From the NCBI GenBank assembly GCA_017506865.1, contig JAFCMP010000013.1, forward strand, positions 1,178,001-1,242,000: DNA of 64,000 nucleotides, read 5' to 3'. Below the pieces are notes generated by a model. The model saw only the letters and a list, made by a program, of their open reading frames with translations, had not been told where the DNA came from and did no database searches. The stretch comes from Tribonema minus. Taxonomy: Eukaryota > Sar > Xanthophyceae > Tribonematales > Tribonemataceae. The position numbers and the translations under genes are program-made. Below, in pieces: positions 1 through 12,900 of this stretch. Each line of letters begins with the position of its first letter. Positions within the stretch are counted from its first letter, which is position 1.

Positions 1-918
1 CAAAACGCTAACACGAGAAGTCCCCACAGCCCGCGCATTGTGATTGTGATGCGAGTCATTGAACAGCACAGAGACGCTGCGGTGCCACCAAGGGAAGGGA
101 AGAGGCTGTGGAAATGCCGCTTGACTCGGCAAACAGAAGACAGGTGTGCACCCAGCCAAATGTTGGATGCATTGCGCGGCAGCCGTCGGGAAGCAGTTTG
201 CAGCCGATACACGATGGTGCGATGCAATGGCCATGCTCAACAGCGCGTACGGCAAGGGTGCAAGACCTGAAGTCACGGCGCGCTTGCCTGCGTGGTGACG
301 CACGGCGAGAACAGCACGCCGCTGAAAGCCGCGGCACGTCGCGCTTTCTATGCTAGCCTGCCAGCTAGTACGCTGCTGCAGCTACGTGCCCGCACTTGCT
401 GGCCGATGCCAGTAGCAGATAATGGAAACAAACAACGCTCACCTGATCGTAGCTTGATTCAAGCAAACTTCGATGTTTTGTAATTGATTGACAAAATTGT
501 GATGACGCACGTGCTGCTTCCCCCCCCTCGACTCTCCGCAAAACGTACACATTCCCAAGGCCTGCTGTCCGTACGGCGCGATAGCGAAATAAACAAAGTC
601 GCGGCGCGCTTGCCTTGTGTCTGCTCGGGTCCCTTGGTCGTCCATCTCTGCACTGTGGTGAGCTATATACTCTTGTACGGCAAGCGTGCAAAAGCTATTA
701 ATGTTTCTAAGTCACGACTGGCTTGCCTGCTTGGTGACGCACAGCAAGAACAGCATGCTGCTGAGGCACCGCAGGTTGCACGCAGCGGCACTTTGCACGG
801 GCAGTGAGCATCATCGGCTAATCCTAGGGTTACTTCACACATGGGGTCGGGGTTGGCTCACCTAAGAGTAGGGTTAGCATGCCCTAATTACAGACATATA
901 TGGGGATTGAGCACTGAC
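1..918 (-). repeat. Intron with decayed copies of the preceding exon end
   Basis: Positions 690-770 and 265-345 repeat the terminal part of the exon at 919-1032 (the stretch coding for the MLFSLCVTKQ region) with substitutions, each followed by a donor-like sequence. No other exon is recognisable before the left edge. Confidence 0.55.
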
Positions 919-3900
919 CTGCTTGGTGACGCACAGCGAGAACAGCATGCCGCTGAGGCGCGGCATGTCGCGCAGGAAGAAGCCGATGTAGAAGAGCGCG
1001 CAAAAAAAGTTGACAAACTGGAACGCGAACAGCTGCGCGGCGCGCGGAACAGGGAACAGAACGTGAAGTTTTTGCGGAGAGAGTCAGGGAAGCAGCAGCG
1101 TAGTGCCACCACTTGTTGTCTGGCACAGGCCAACACTTGAGCGCGGCACATGCAACACGGGTAATTGGCTGTGATCGTAAACTTGTGCTTGGTAGGATAC
1201 TGAAGTAGCTACTGGAAGCTTGCGGCCCTCGCGGGCTCTGCGCTTTGCAAGCGCTCGCGAGTTCACAAGACCGCATTGACGCGCTCGAGGCTTTGTCAAC
1301 TGTGTCTGCCTCAGGTCGCAAACAGATCGCATACCTCCACACTCATCTTCAACTTCAGTGCAGGCTGGAGGCCCTGTGCCAACAGCGTCAACTGTCACCG
1401 CCTCAGATTGGAAACAGATTGCGTACTTCAATGTTCAACTTCAACTCAAATGCGATGCTGAGCACACTCGCCTTGAGCGTGAGCGCCTTCTGCTTCTGGC
1501 GCTCGGTGATGTGCCCCTCGTAGTCGTTGAGCGTCAACTATGACCGCCTCAGATTGGAAACGGATTGCATAACTTCAACATCAATTTCAAATGCAATACA
1601 GATCAGGAAACAGGTTGCACAACTTCAAAGTTAACTTCAACTTCAAGCAGGACAAGCACTCGCCTTGAGCGTGAGCGCGTTCTGCTTCTGGCGCTCGGTG
1701 ATGTGCCCCTCGTAATCGTTGAGCCGGTTCGCCAGCTTGCCGTACGCCTGCGAGCACGCGATCGGCACGAGCGAATACGCGCCCACCGGCAGGAACCGCA
1801 GGATGCTGCCGGCGCCGTACCTGCGCACGCGCACGCGAGAGGCGGGCAAACAGCAGAGAAGATTGGCAGGAATGCCGTTGTGTGAGCGCCTGCGGAGAAG
1901 TTTGAGTTGCGGTTGATACTCGATCAAGGCACTCAATTCTATGGGGTGCTGCTGCTCTGTGGTGTTGAAGTACGCTGCCGCCGGCAGGGAACAACCCAGC
2001 CATGCTGTCGGCGCCGTAGGTATCGCGCACTAGCAGCGGAGGATGCGGACGTCAGTGGCGTCGATGGCGCTTGCTTGAAATGTAAGCCATGGCCGATGCA
2101 ATCATCATAATGCTATCACCTGGTACCATGAACAGTTGAAGTGCGCTGCCACCCGGCAGGGACCTCAAGATGCCGTCGGCGCAGTACGTGCCGCGGGCAC
2201 GCAAAACGCGCGTCACAATGGTCTCCATTGCAGACTCTCCGCAGCCGCCAGGCATCTCTCTCACGCAGATAAGGCAGACAGCGCTACTGCAACCCCTGAA
2301 GGCAACAGGCGCGGGCGAACCACAACGGTGGTCTGCTTGTTCTGGTAGTATCATTTGCCACTTTCCGGCCAACCGCATGATAGCTGCTTGATGACAGCCA
2401 CATACTCAATAGGGATTGGTAGTTGTTGAGCCCGAAATGGTTTCCCGATAGCCGTACAACCTGTGAAATCGGTCCATGATAGCAGCATGACGGTTCAAGT
2501 CCAACTTCAGGTTCAACTGCTCCGCCACCCAAAGTTTACTATTCTTGAAGCGTCCTATTAGCCGCACCTGCGCTCTGCGACCTGGCTGAGCCGGACGCAC
2601 ACCAGCATGACCTGTATGCACACCAGTATCGCGGCGGCGATGATGCCCCATGCGATGGCCACCTTCTTCGGGGGCGCCACCTCCGTCTTCTTCTCGGCTG
2701 CCAGCTCCTGCGCAGGAGAGGAGGCGAGCCGGGGGGGGGGGGGGGGGGGGGGGGATCAAGGGGGGGAGCAGGGTGAGCGATTCGCCATACTGTAGTGGTG
2801 ATGAGGGGAAGGGGGGAGATTTTGGGGGGGGGGGGGGTGCTCGGTAGTACACGCTAACCGGTGAAGTACATCGGCATTCAAACTTGCACTCCATCCATCC
2901 AGCTATCCCGTCTACTGCAGCTGCGCCAAATGCCCGATGGCCGCTGACCACCGCGAGGTGCAATTTTTATTATCACTGTTTGCCCGCTACCAGCTTCCCC
3001 GCGTGCCAGCAAAAAGTACCCATGCTACGCCTGGTCCCCCTACTGTAGTGGTGATGCTCAGTGGTACACGGGTTATTCTTTTAAGGTGGATGGTAGTATG
3101 GGCAGCACACACACTGCGCTGGATCACCTCAGTGGATACCAGATACATACCGTTTACATACCGCGTCAGCTGCACAGTGCTCAGCACAACAGGAATGGAA
3201 GCGGCTCGCATTCCCCTCGCCCTGGTTCTCGGCGCTGCGCACGCCGCTCCCAGTTCTCCGTGGCGTCTCGCACTTCACGGTGTACATACATGCTTCGCAG
3301 TACATACGACAAGGTACACTATGAAGATTATGCATACTTCAAGTATACCCCGCCGTGCGCACCCACCCCGGCCTCTGAACGGCACCACGCACATCGCGTT
3401 GTTTACATACACACGTACTTCGGAGGTGTACACTGCCAAGTGCATACATGGCACAGCAGTCTCGTGGCTCAGCGCTGCATGCTGCTCTCAAACGCGAGTA
3501 CTCCACAACCGACCTCATGAATCTATGCCCATCAGCAAGCAAACATGCAGCGGCGCATCACACCGGAAGTTCCTCCAGGTGCAGCGCAGGCCGCACGAAG
3601 TACGTATGTACGCCTGGCCGGCGCTATTGTGACGATGCTTAGGCAGGTGCGCGCGCTCGCCGACTGAGTGAGGGCGGATCACACCGCCCTGCTATTCACC
3701 TACGGCTCAGCCCGAAACACTGGTACACCCTTTCAGCTGAATCTCGTTACATACACGTCTACGTCACATCAAGATACTTCTGTGCGCGGCCCCGCGCGCA
3801 GCGCTGCAATGCGCTCCCAAGACTTGACAATGCATTCGGCAGAGCGCGTCAAGCGCGTGAGTGTCTGCTGACCTAACTTCAACCCTAACCCTAACATTAA

Positions 3901-6900
3901 CCCTAACCCTAACCCTAAAGCGTCTCGCCAAACCCTCAGCAAGGAAGCCACCGTGGCACGTCACCCACTTCAAGTTCCTCCTGGTTCTCGACACCGTGCA
4001 CGCCTCAGCCGCAGCGCTGTAACGCGTCTCCCAAGCCTTCGCAATGCACTCGCTAAAGCGCATCGCACACGTGAGCGTCTCGCTAACCTTAACATTAGTC
4101 CTAACCCTAACCCTAACCCTAAAGCGTCACGCCAAACTCTCAGCGGCAGCCACCGTGGCACGTCACCCACTTGAAGTTCCTCCTGGTTCTCGGCGCCGTG
4201 CACACCCCAGCGGTACGTCGTCGCCGCGCAGTGTCGCTTCCAGAACTCCAGAAACATGGTGGACCAGAGCGCCATCCTGTTTGCCAGGGTTACGGTCCGG
4301 ATCAAGGCAACACGGGGAACAGGCGTATGGAATAGAATGTAAGATTTTTGCGGAGAGACTTGCGGAAGCAGCATCACTTGTTGTCTGGCACAGGCCAACA
4401 ACACGCGGCACGTAGCTGAGCCCTTGCTGGTAGGCAACACCATTAAGTCTTTAAACAAAAAAGGGTTACGAATCCGGTCTAAGGCAGAACAGGAACGTGG
4501 CGTCAGGGCCACCAGCGGCCGCAACAAGGAGTGCTACTGCGCACGGCGGACTTGCGGTAGTTTTTACTTTGCAAGAAAGCAGAGCGCCATTATGTGCGAG
4601 AGTTGTGGTGATGTTCGAGCCGACGCTGAAATGCGGCGTTAGTGACACCAGCGGTTAAGGCGGCGAGCGCTGATGGGGGCGGCGGACTTGCAGTACTTCG
4701 CACTTCTCAGATAAGCATTGACTATAGATGTCAAGCGGAGCTGGGTTGTCAAGGAGAGCGGTGACGCGGTGTTGTGCGTTGCGCAGAGGCCTCAGAGGCC
4801 GTCAGCTAAGGCACCTACTTCACAGCAAACACCACTTGTGACAGCGCACAGCTCAGCTCCTGTTGAGCTTGGGTCCTGTTGAGTACTGACGTGGCTGTTC
4901 AAGTTTGCCCCGTGGTTTGCAATGGCCACCTCTTGCAGCAGCACATTTACTAGCCGCAAGTCTTGTGTCTGCTTGGGTCTCTTGCAACGCTCAACTGAAA
5001 AACTTTGAAGCGCTTCACTGCAGTTTGCGGGACGCAAGCAAATGGATCAAAATGCCTTGCGTTTCCATGAGAAAGCTTTCTGCGCGGGACGCAGGAGGAA
5101 ACAAGGGGGCTTGCAACGCTTTCGAAACACCAATGACGCGTGCTTGCTGCCAGAAGCACTTGAATATCTACAAACATGGGGGGTACGAGCGAGGTGCAAG
5201 GAACGCTACATACGGTATGCAACGATACGTACCCACGCAGGGCGTATTTAAGCTTACATACGGTATCAGAAAAAAACATAGCATATACCCCACGCAGAAC
5301 AGCGGCCCCAGTGCCGATGTGTACTACAGCCCTTGAGCATCTGGAACTCAAGGCGGGGGATGGCAGCGCTCCGAAAGACACAAAGATAGCTGCAAGCGCT
5401 GTGGCAGGCGCTCTCCAGGTCACAGACACCAGCTCACCATTACATATACATGTGCATACACCCATTACGTATGCATGTGCATATACAGCGTACATGCGGT
5501 ATGCAAGGATACGTACCCCACGCAGAACAGCGGCCCCAGCGGCGACGTGTAGCCCTTGATCATCTGGCTCAAGAATAGAATCGTCCCCGCAATCGCCGGC
5601 GCGCGAAGCGTCTGCGTGTAGAACTGCAGGAAGGAGAAGTAGATGCCCAGGCCTGCGTGCGCGCGCGCGGTGCGGGGGAGCGAGGGTGAGCGCGCATGCG
5701 CGAGTTCTGTCGCCGGCGCTCACATGTATATAAAAACTTTGGATGTACAGTACATATGCATGTGCCTCCTCCACGGAGCCTGCGTGTGCACACGCTTGTG
5801 TGCGCGCACGTGTGCAACAACCATTGGGAACATTGCTCAGCAGAGTCAGCCGCGCGACTGAGAGCACCTCGGCTCGCGCAGCAAGACTTCAACAGCGTGC
5901 TTACCAGTGCACCCCTAACCCTAACCCCAGACCTCTGCCGACGACCACGTATGTCAACGCCAGCACGCGAGACCGCAAAAAAAAAAACATACTTCTATGC
6001 ACGTTCGCGCAGCAGCATGTCACACTAGTAACTGTCACTGTGCGAGCGCTGGTTCACCAACCAGAGGACTTGTGTGTGCAGCAGCCACTCATAACTGTCA
6101 CTGTGAGGACCGCTGACTCGCTGCAGCCAGAGACATATGCGCAGAATTCATGCGCGGCTGGACTGTTACACTCGCAACTGTTACTGTGCGAGCGCTGACT
6201 CATCAACCAAAGGCATGGCACAATATTTCCAGGCGCGGTGGGACTGTTAAACTCGTCACTGTCGTAACTGTCGTAACTGTCAGTGGTGGTGAGCGTTGAC
6301 TCACCGGAGCCAAAGTCATATGCGCCATATGCGCAGCAGCCATGGGCGCGGCAAGATTGTTACATTTGTAACTGTCGCTGTGCGAGCGCTGACTCACCAA
6401 CCAAAGAAATTTGCCAGGCGCGGTGAGCCTGTTACACTCGTAACTGTCACTGTGTGAGAGCTGACTCACCGGAGCCGAAGTTATATGCGCAGCAGCCATG
6501 CGCGCGACGGGCCCGTTGCGCTCGTTACTGTCAGTGCGTAAGCGTTGAAATACCAGAGCTATAGACACATGTGCAGCCGTGCGCAGCTGGACTGTTACAC
6601 TCGTAGCTGTCGTAACTGTCACTGATGGTGAGCGCTGACTCGCCGGAGCCAAAGACATGTGCACAACAGCCATGCGCGCAGCGGGACTGTTACACTCGTG
6701 ACTGTCGATGTGCGAGCGCTAACTCGCCAGAGCCAAAGCAGCAGGCATCGGCGGGGCTGTTACACTCATTACTGTCACTGTGAGGAGCGCTGACTCATCA
6801 ACCAATGGCATTGGCACATATATCCAAGCGCGGTGGGACTGTGACACTCGTAATTGTCGCAACTGTCACCGGTGGTGAGCGCTGACTCACCGGAGCCAAA

Positions 6901-9900
6901 GTACTCGGCAATGTCGTCGGGCGAGCTGTGCTTCTGCAGCCGCTCCAGCGCGTCCTGCGAGCGCGCGAGAGGAGTTTAAGTTTGCACAAGACAAATTGAA
7001 GTTTGCATGGAACCACTGGGATAATCGTGGGAAGCGCGCAGCGTCGCACTTCAGTGCACGGCAGAGGCCGGGAGTGTCATCAGAGCGGCTACGCCGACCT
7101 GCAGTGCCTGAGTCTTTGAGCCATCTGAGTCACGAGGCATTGGCGCGTTCTTACTCTGGAGCAGCAGCATTCGGCCTTGCGCAGCGCGCAAAAAGTGGAG
7201 CGCTGCACGTCCACTGCGCGTTCCCCGGGGGTCAGGCAGGCGGTTGAAGTGACGCCTCGGCCGAGCGCTGCTGCGCCGTTCCACCACTAGAAGAAAAAAA
7301 AACTTGCCGTCTCAAGGAGCAGGAAGCACTCCTCGCACTGCAGATTTGGGATGCGGGCGAGCACTGCTGCACATTCAGCAGCGTTCCGCAGCACGTAAAT
7401 ACATCCTTCTCCTGGAGCAAGAAGCCTTCCTCGCAATCCAGCAGCGCTCAACGGCAAACACTAATTATCTCGTGGAGCAGGAACACGCGTCGTACTGCAG
7501 GTCCGGGATGCGGTTGAGCAGCGCCCTAGCCGAGCACTGCTGCACATCAGCAGCAGAATCAAACGCTACTGTAAACACTTAAATAAGCAGCAGAAGTGGG
7601 ACACTCACCTTCTCGTGGAGCAGGAAGCACTCGTCGTACCGCAGGTCCGGGATGCGGTTGAGCAGCGCCATGGCTGAGCGCTGCTGCGCAATCCAGCAGC
7701 GGAATAAAACTCCAAACACTGCTGCACATCAGCAGCAGAACTAAACACCAAATACTGCACACCAGCAGCAGAATGAAACAGCAAACACTAACCATCTCGT
7801 GGAGAAGAAAGCACTCGTCGTACTGCAGGTCGGGGATGCGGTTGAGCAGCGCCATGGCCGCCACCGACAGCTGCGTCCTCTCCGGGCGCGTGTACTCCTT
7901 CTTGGTCTCCATGCTCTGCGCGCGCGCGCGATGGGCGGGCGGGGCGCGTCACTGGTTGAACTTCAAGCATCTGACATGTCGCCGCAGATTGAACTGAAAT
8001 GCGGGCGCGCGTTGCGCCTGAGACATCATGGGTGGAAACCTCTACAGTCCAGGTTTAACTAAGATGCCAGCGCACGATGCGCGCCTGAGACATCATGAGT
8101 TGAAACCTCACCAATTTAGGCGTCATCGTGCGGGGTCGCTGGGATTGAACTACAATGCCGGCGCACGTTGCGCCTGAGACGTCATGGGTTGAAACCTCAG
8201 CAGCCGAGGCCGCATCGCGCTGGGGGGGGGGGGGGGGTCGCTGCCAAGGTGCACTGATTGCGAGCATCAGTCATTCAGCATGAGCTCGCCAGCGGCTTCG
8301 GCGACATTCGCATAGGTGTTTGCGTGCGCCGCGCGGCGCACACGCCGTAAGCCGTCTTGGCTTCGGCGTGCTTGACGAGTGGCGTGCGGCGCGCAGAAGC
8401 GACTGGGATACTCGCAGAGCTTGCGAGCTGAAGGATGACACGCAGCACGCTCGCAAAGTACACCAGCAGTACACAAGCGGTTCACCATTAGTACACAGCC
8501 GCATAGCGCAAGTGATCAGAAGCACGGCAGCCGAGCACCGCCGAGAACTGGTGCCAGGGCAGAGTGAGAGACCGACCGCGCCCATCAGGGCACAGTTCAG
8601 CATTTGGGGTGCAGTGCAGAGATTGAGTCTTTTGCATTGCACCTGACTACAGGAAATCATCACACCGTACATGAACGCTTCTTGAAGGCCCCTTCCTCAC
8701 ATGCAAATAAATCCGTGAGTACACTGTTGAGTACAAGTGAACTCAAGGCAGTGCACCGCTGACCTCCTCCACAACGAGCACGCGCCGACGAGCTTCGGCC
8801 CCAGCCCGAGCGCCACATCCTTACAATAAGTTAGGTAAACTGTCCAGTACAAGTGACCTAAGTGAACTCAAAGCAGGACACCGCTGACCTCCTCCACGAC
8901 ACATCCTTACAATCAGTTAGTAAAACTGTTCAGTACAAGTGAACTAAGTGAACTCAAAGCAGTACACCGCTGACCTCCTCCACGATGAGCACGCCGACGA
9001 GCTTCGGCCCCAGCCCGAGCGCCACGTCCACTTATTTGGCATGATATAGTTTTGATTTAAAAGTGACTGTTCAGTACAATTGAAGTCCACGCAGTACGCC
9101 ACTGACCTCCTCCACCACGAGCACGCCGACGAGCTTCGGCCCCAGCCCGAGCGCCACGTCCATCGTGTCGGCGCTGCGGCGCGTGGCCACGTGCACCACG
9201 AAGCCGCGCTTGCGCAAACCCTGCAGCACCTCCTCGCCGCCCTGCAGCAGCAGATCACGATGGCAGTTTCTCGTTGGAGTGAGCTGCGAAGTGACCAAGT
9301 GTGACACACCCGCGTCTCATCGTGAAACGAGCTGCGGTGCCAAGTGACAGAGAGTGAAACCTATGCGCTCTGCATCGCATGTGCTGCCGTGCGGCCGCAG
9401 AGGCACGCCATCGCCACCCTGCAGCGGCAGACGATGATGGCGGTTTCCTGTTGGGAGTGAGCTGCGAAGTGACTGAGTATGCCAGATCTATGTCTCTGGT
9501 TGAAGTAACCTGCGACGCGTAGTGACCCAGTGTGGCCTACTATACGTTCATGGTCTACATTGCATGTGCCTACATGGTGCGCGTCCTCGCCGCCCTGCAG
9601 CGGCGCACGGCGGCGGCAGTCGCTTGAAGGAGTGGAAGTATACACTTTGAGCATGCGTGCTGACACTGAATCACACACTGGGATATGAGTGAGGTCCAAA
9701 GGCTAACAGAGCCGCCGTTGCAGCGCGTCTTCGCCGGCCCGCCGCGGCAGACGACAGCAGTCGCTTACTGTAGTGAGGTGCGCTGACTGAGGGTGACATG
9801 CCTACGCCGCCGGTCGAAGTGAGCTGCGATGCGTAGTGACTGAGTGTGACATTTACTATACGTACACGGCCTATGGCCTACGTTGCACCTGCTTCCATGC

Positions 9901-12900
9901 AGGTCTTGCAGCGCGCCCTCGCCGCCCCGCAGTGGCGGCAGCGGCGGCGGCGGCGGCAACAGCGGCTGATGGCGATCTCAGGTGCACAACCTTTGTGCTT
10001 CATTTGATTGGCAGCGCAGACGAGCTCGCAGCCACGCTACAGCTGCTACTGCTGCTGCTGTCGCGCTGGCGTAGGACCCCTTCTACGGGTCCAACTGAGG
10101 TGACATTGCAAATGACGGGGCTCGACTACCTTCGCGATGCGAGGCGCCATCGGACTAGGGTTAGGGTAAGGGTTAGGGTCAGGCAGCGCTGATGCTGAGC
10201 GGCACAGCCACGCGCGTGCTCCCCAACGACACCACTGCGGATGTGTGACCCCCCCCCCCCCCGCCCCCGATCGCCCCCGTCCCGCAGCTGATGCCACAAC
10301 TGCAATCGGTGTTCCGACTTGAAAACCTGCAAATTTCCTAAGAGGGCGCAGCGGCAGCAGCGCCGTGGACACACGTAATCAATGTGTGTGGGACTGCGAG
10401 GGAGAGCGCGACGCACATATACATGCATACGTACATACATATATATATCCACATACACCCATTGAGGGGTATGTAGCGCCCACCTTGACGCCGGCGAGTG
10501 CCACTACAGCGCGGCCCCTCGGCGCCCGCGGCTTCACCTCAGCAGGCGTCGCGGCAGCGGCAATCGGTGCGGCGGCGGCAGCAGCGGGCTTCTTGTCACC
10601 CGCCGCTGCCGCCGCTTTCGGCGCCGGCGCCTTCTCCGCCGCCGCCTCCGGCGACTTGCGCTGTTGCTGCGTCGTCGTGCCCGTGACCTCCGCCGCCGCG
10701 CGCTTCATGCCGTTGAGAATGCCCTGCGGCGGCAGCAGCAGCGTGCAGCGGCAGCAGCAGCAGTGGCGGCAGCGGCGGGAGCTTACGTGCGTGAGAGCGA
10801 CTGCTGAGGAACAGCGCCGCGCGCTTCATGCATGCCGTTGAGGATGCCCTGCGGCGGCAGCAGCAGCGTGCAGCGGCAGCAGCAGCAGCAGCGGCAGCGG
10901 CGGGAGCGTACGTGCGTGAGAGTGACTGCTGAGGAACAGCGCCGCGCGCTACTTGCCGTTGAGGATGCCCTGTGGCGGCACCGGCGGCGCGCAGCGGCAG
11001 CAGCAGCGGCGGCAGTAGCAGCAGCGGCGGGAGCGTACGTGCGTGAGAGCGACTGCTGAGGGGCAGCACTGCGGAGCGCTGTTGCACTTTGCGTTTCCGC
11101 GTGCACTGTTTCCGCTCGAACGCGCTAGCTGAGCCTGATGAGCGCAGGACAGGTTCAGCAAGCTGCTCAGACATAGCAAACGGGCGGCGCCTTGGAGCAG
11201 GCACTTCGGGATGAAGGTCAGCAGCTGTAACCGCTTGATTGCGACTGCTCCGCAGAGGTACCTGCAAAGCTCTGCTGCTGCCCGCTGCCAACGGCGGCCG
11301 CGATCTTCTCCGCCGTGTTGCGCGGGAGCCGTTGATTGCGCACCAAACTGGCGTAGTGTGCATCGCCGTTGACATATGCATCACCACTGCTGATTAAACG
11401 CGCCATTGACGCTGCGCAGCAGTGCTACGTGTGGTAGCGCACACGACGGGCGAGCTGCGCGAGGGGCTTCATCGCACGCAGAGCGCACGTTCTGAGCCTC
11501 ACGCGAACGCGGCCCCGTTATGCATGTACATGCCGATTCGCCCTACTACTGCTCGCGCCTCAACGTACTTCAAAAGGGTATTTTTTTCTCGCAATCATGC
11601 CATGTGTGCACATTGGCACGACTCCCCTGTGGTCTTCTACTCCGCATGTGAAGTTGCCTGGAGCGGAGCGTCATCGTCAACCGAACTCGTGCCGGAGAGG
11701 CGTGCTCGTGCGCAGCCGCCGCTGCAGCGCCTGCCGGCATCTACCGCCTCTTCCCTGCGCCGCCCCCTTGTCCAACGCACCCCGTGCCTGTAGCAGCACC
11801 ACCAGCTGCGATCGCCGCTAGTTTGCTAGGACCCCCCCCCCCCCGTCCCCATTGACGACACATGTGCCCTCCAAACACTGCACAATGCAGCATGACAACA
11901 GCCCCACTTCTGTTTGCGATTCTGCATTGCCCCCCCCCCCTCCCCTCCCCCTGCACCGCCCCACAGCTCTCACCGCCACTGCCGCCGCTGCCGCCACCCG
12001 CACCATCAACAGCATCATTGCTCACCTCACTCGCCGCCGGCTTCGGCACCCTACCCCCCCCCCGCACAGCTCGCCGTCCCCTGAGGCAGGCTGTCCACCG
12101 CAGGCGGCTCTGCTTCCCCCCCCCCCGCATTCACCGCCCCGCAGCTCTCGCCACCGCCGCCGTCGATCGCACCATCAACGGCAGCAGCAGCGTCAGCACT
12201 GCTCAGCACGAACCGCACTCACCGCCGGCTTCGGCAATCCCCCTCCCCCAGTCCCTTTCGCCGTCCCCTGCTGCAGGCTGTCCAGCGCCGGCGGCTCCGC
12301 CTCGGGGTGCCCCTTCTCTGCGCCGCCGCCGCCGCCGCTGCCGCCAGCTGCCGCAGCGTCCGCCCGCGCTGCCGCCGCTGCGCCGCTGCTCGCCGCGACT
12401 GCGTCCGGCTGCGCGGCTGCGATGACGTCGCCGCCGCCGGGCTCCGCGCGCGCGCCGCGGATGGCGTTGTTGACCGTTTCGGTCATCTGCGCGACGGCGT
12501 CGGGGGGTACCTGTGGGGGGGGGGGGGTTGGAGCAGAAGCAGAGCGGACGGGGGAACATTATTCAATGGAAGGGGGTTTGTTGGTAGATGCGCTGCTGCA
12601 GGCTTAGAAGTAGCGGCTGTAGAACGCGAGCGGATGGTGTTGTTGACGATTCACGTCATCTGCGCGACGGCGTCGGGGGGACCTGTGGGGGGGGGGGAGG
12701 GGGCGGCTCAGTGATGAGAGCTTGGAGCAGAGGCATGGTGACTTCCTTTGGTCAAGGAATTTTGTTGGTGTGCACTGCTGTAGGGTTGGCGTTAGGGCTT
12801 GTAGAGAACAGAAGTACCGCGTTGTTGACGTCTGCGCGACGACAACGGGGCGACATGCGCACCGTGCGGGGGTGGGGGGCGCAGGGGAAGGGGGGAGGGG

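Noticed and set aside
4950-5867. 305-codon minus-strand open frame
   Set aside because: It covers the anoctamin exon 5517-5652 in the wrong frame; the correct frame gives the conserved membrane helix.
6020-6890. CRISPR array
   Set aside because: Units are degenerate, spacing is irregular, the shared core is an exon/intron boundary, and the genome is eukaryotic.
8267-8330. Possible anoctamin exon (ANVAEAAGELMLND)
   Set aside because: No donor or matching phase; the exons at 9107-9241 and 7793-7915 join in phase without it.
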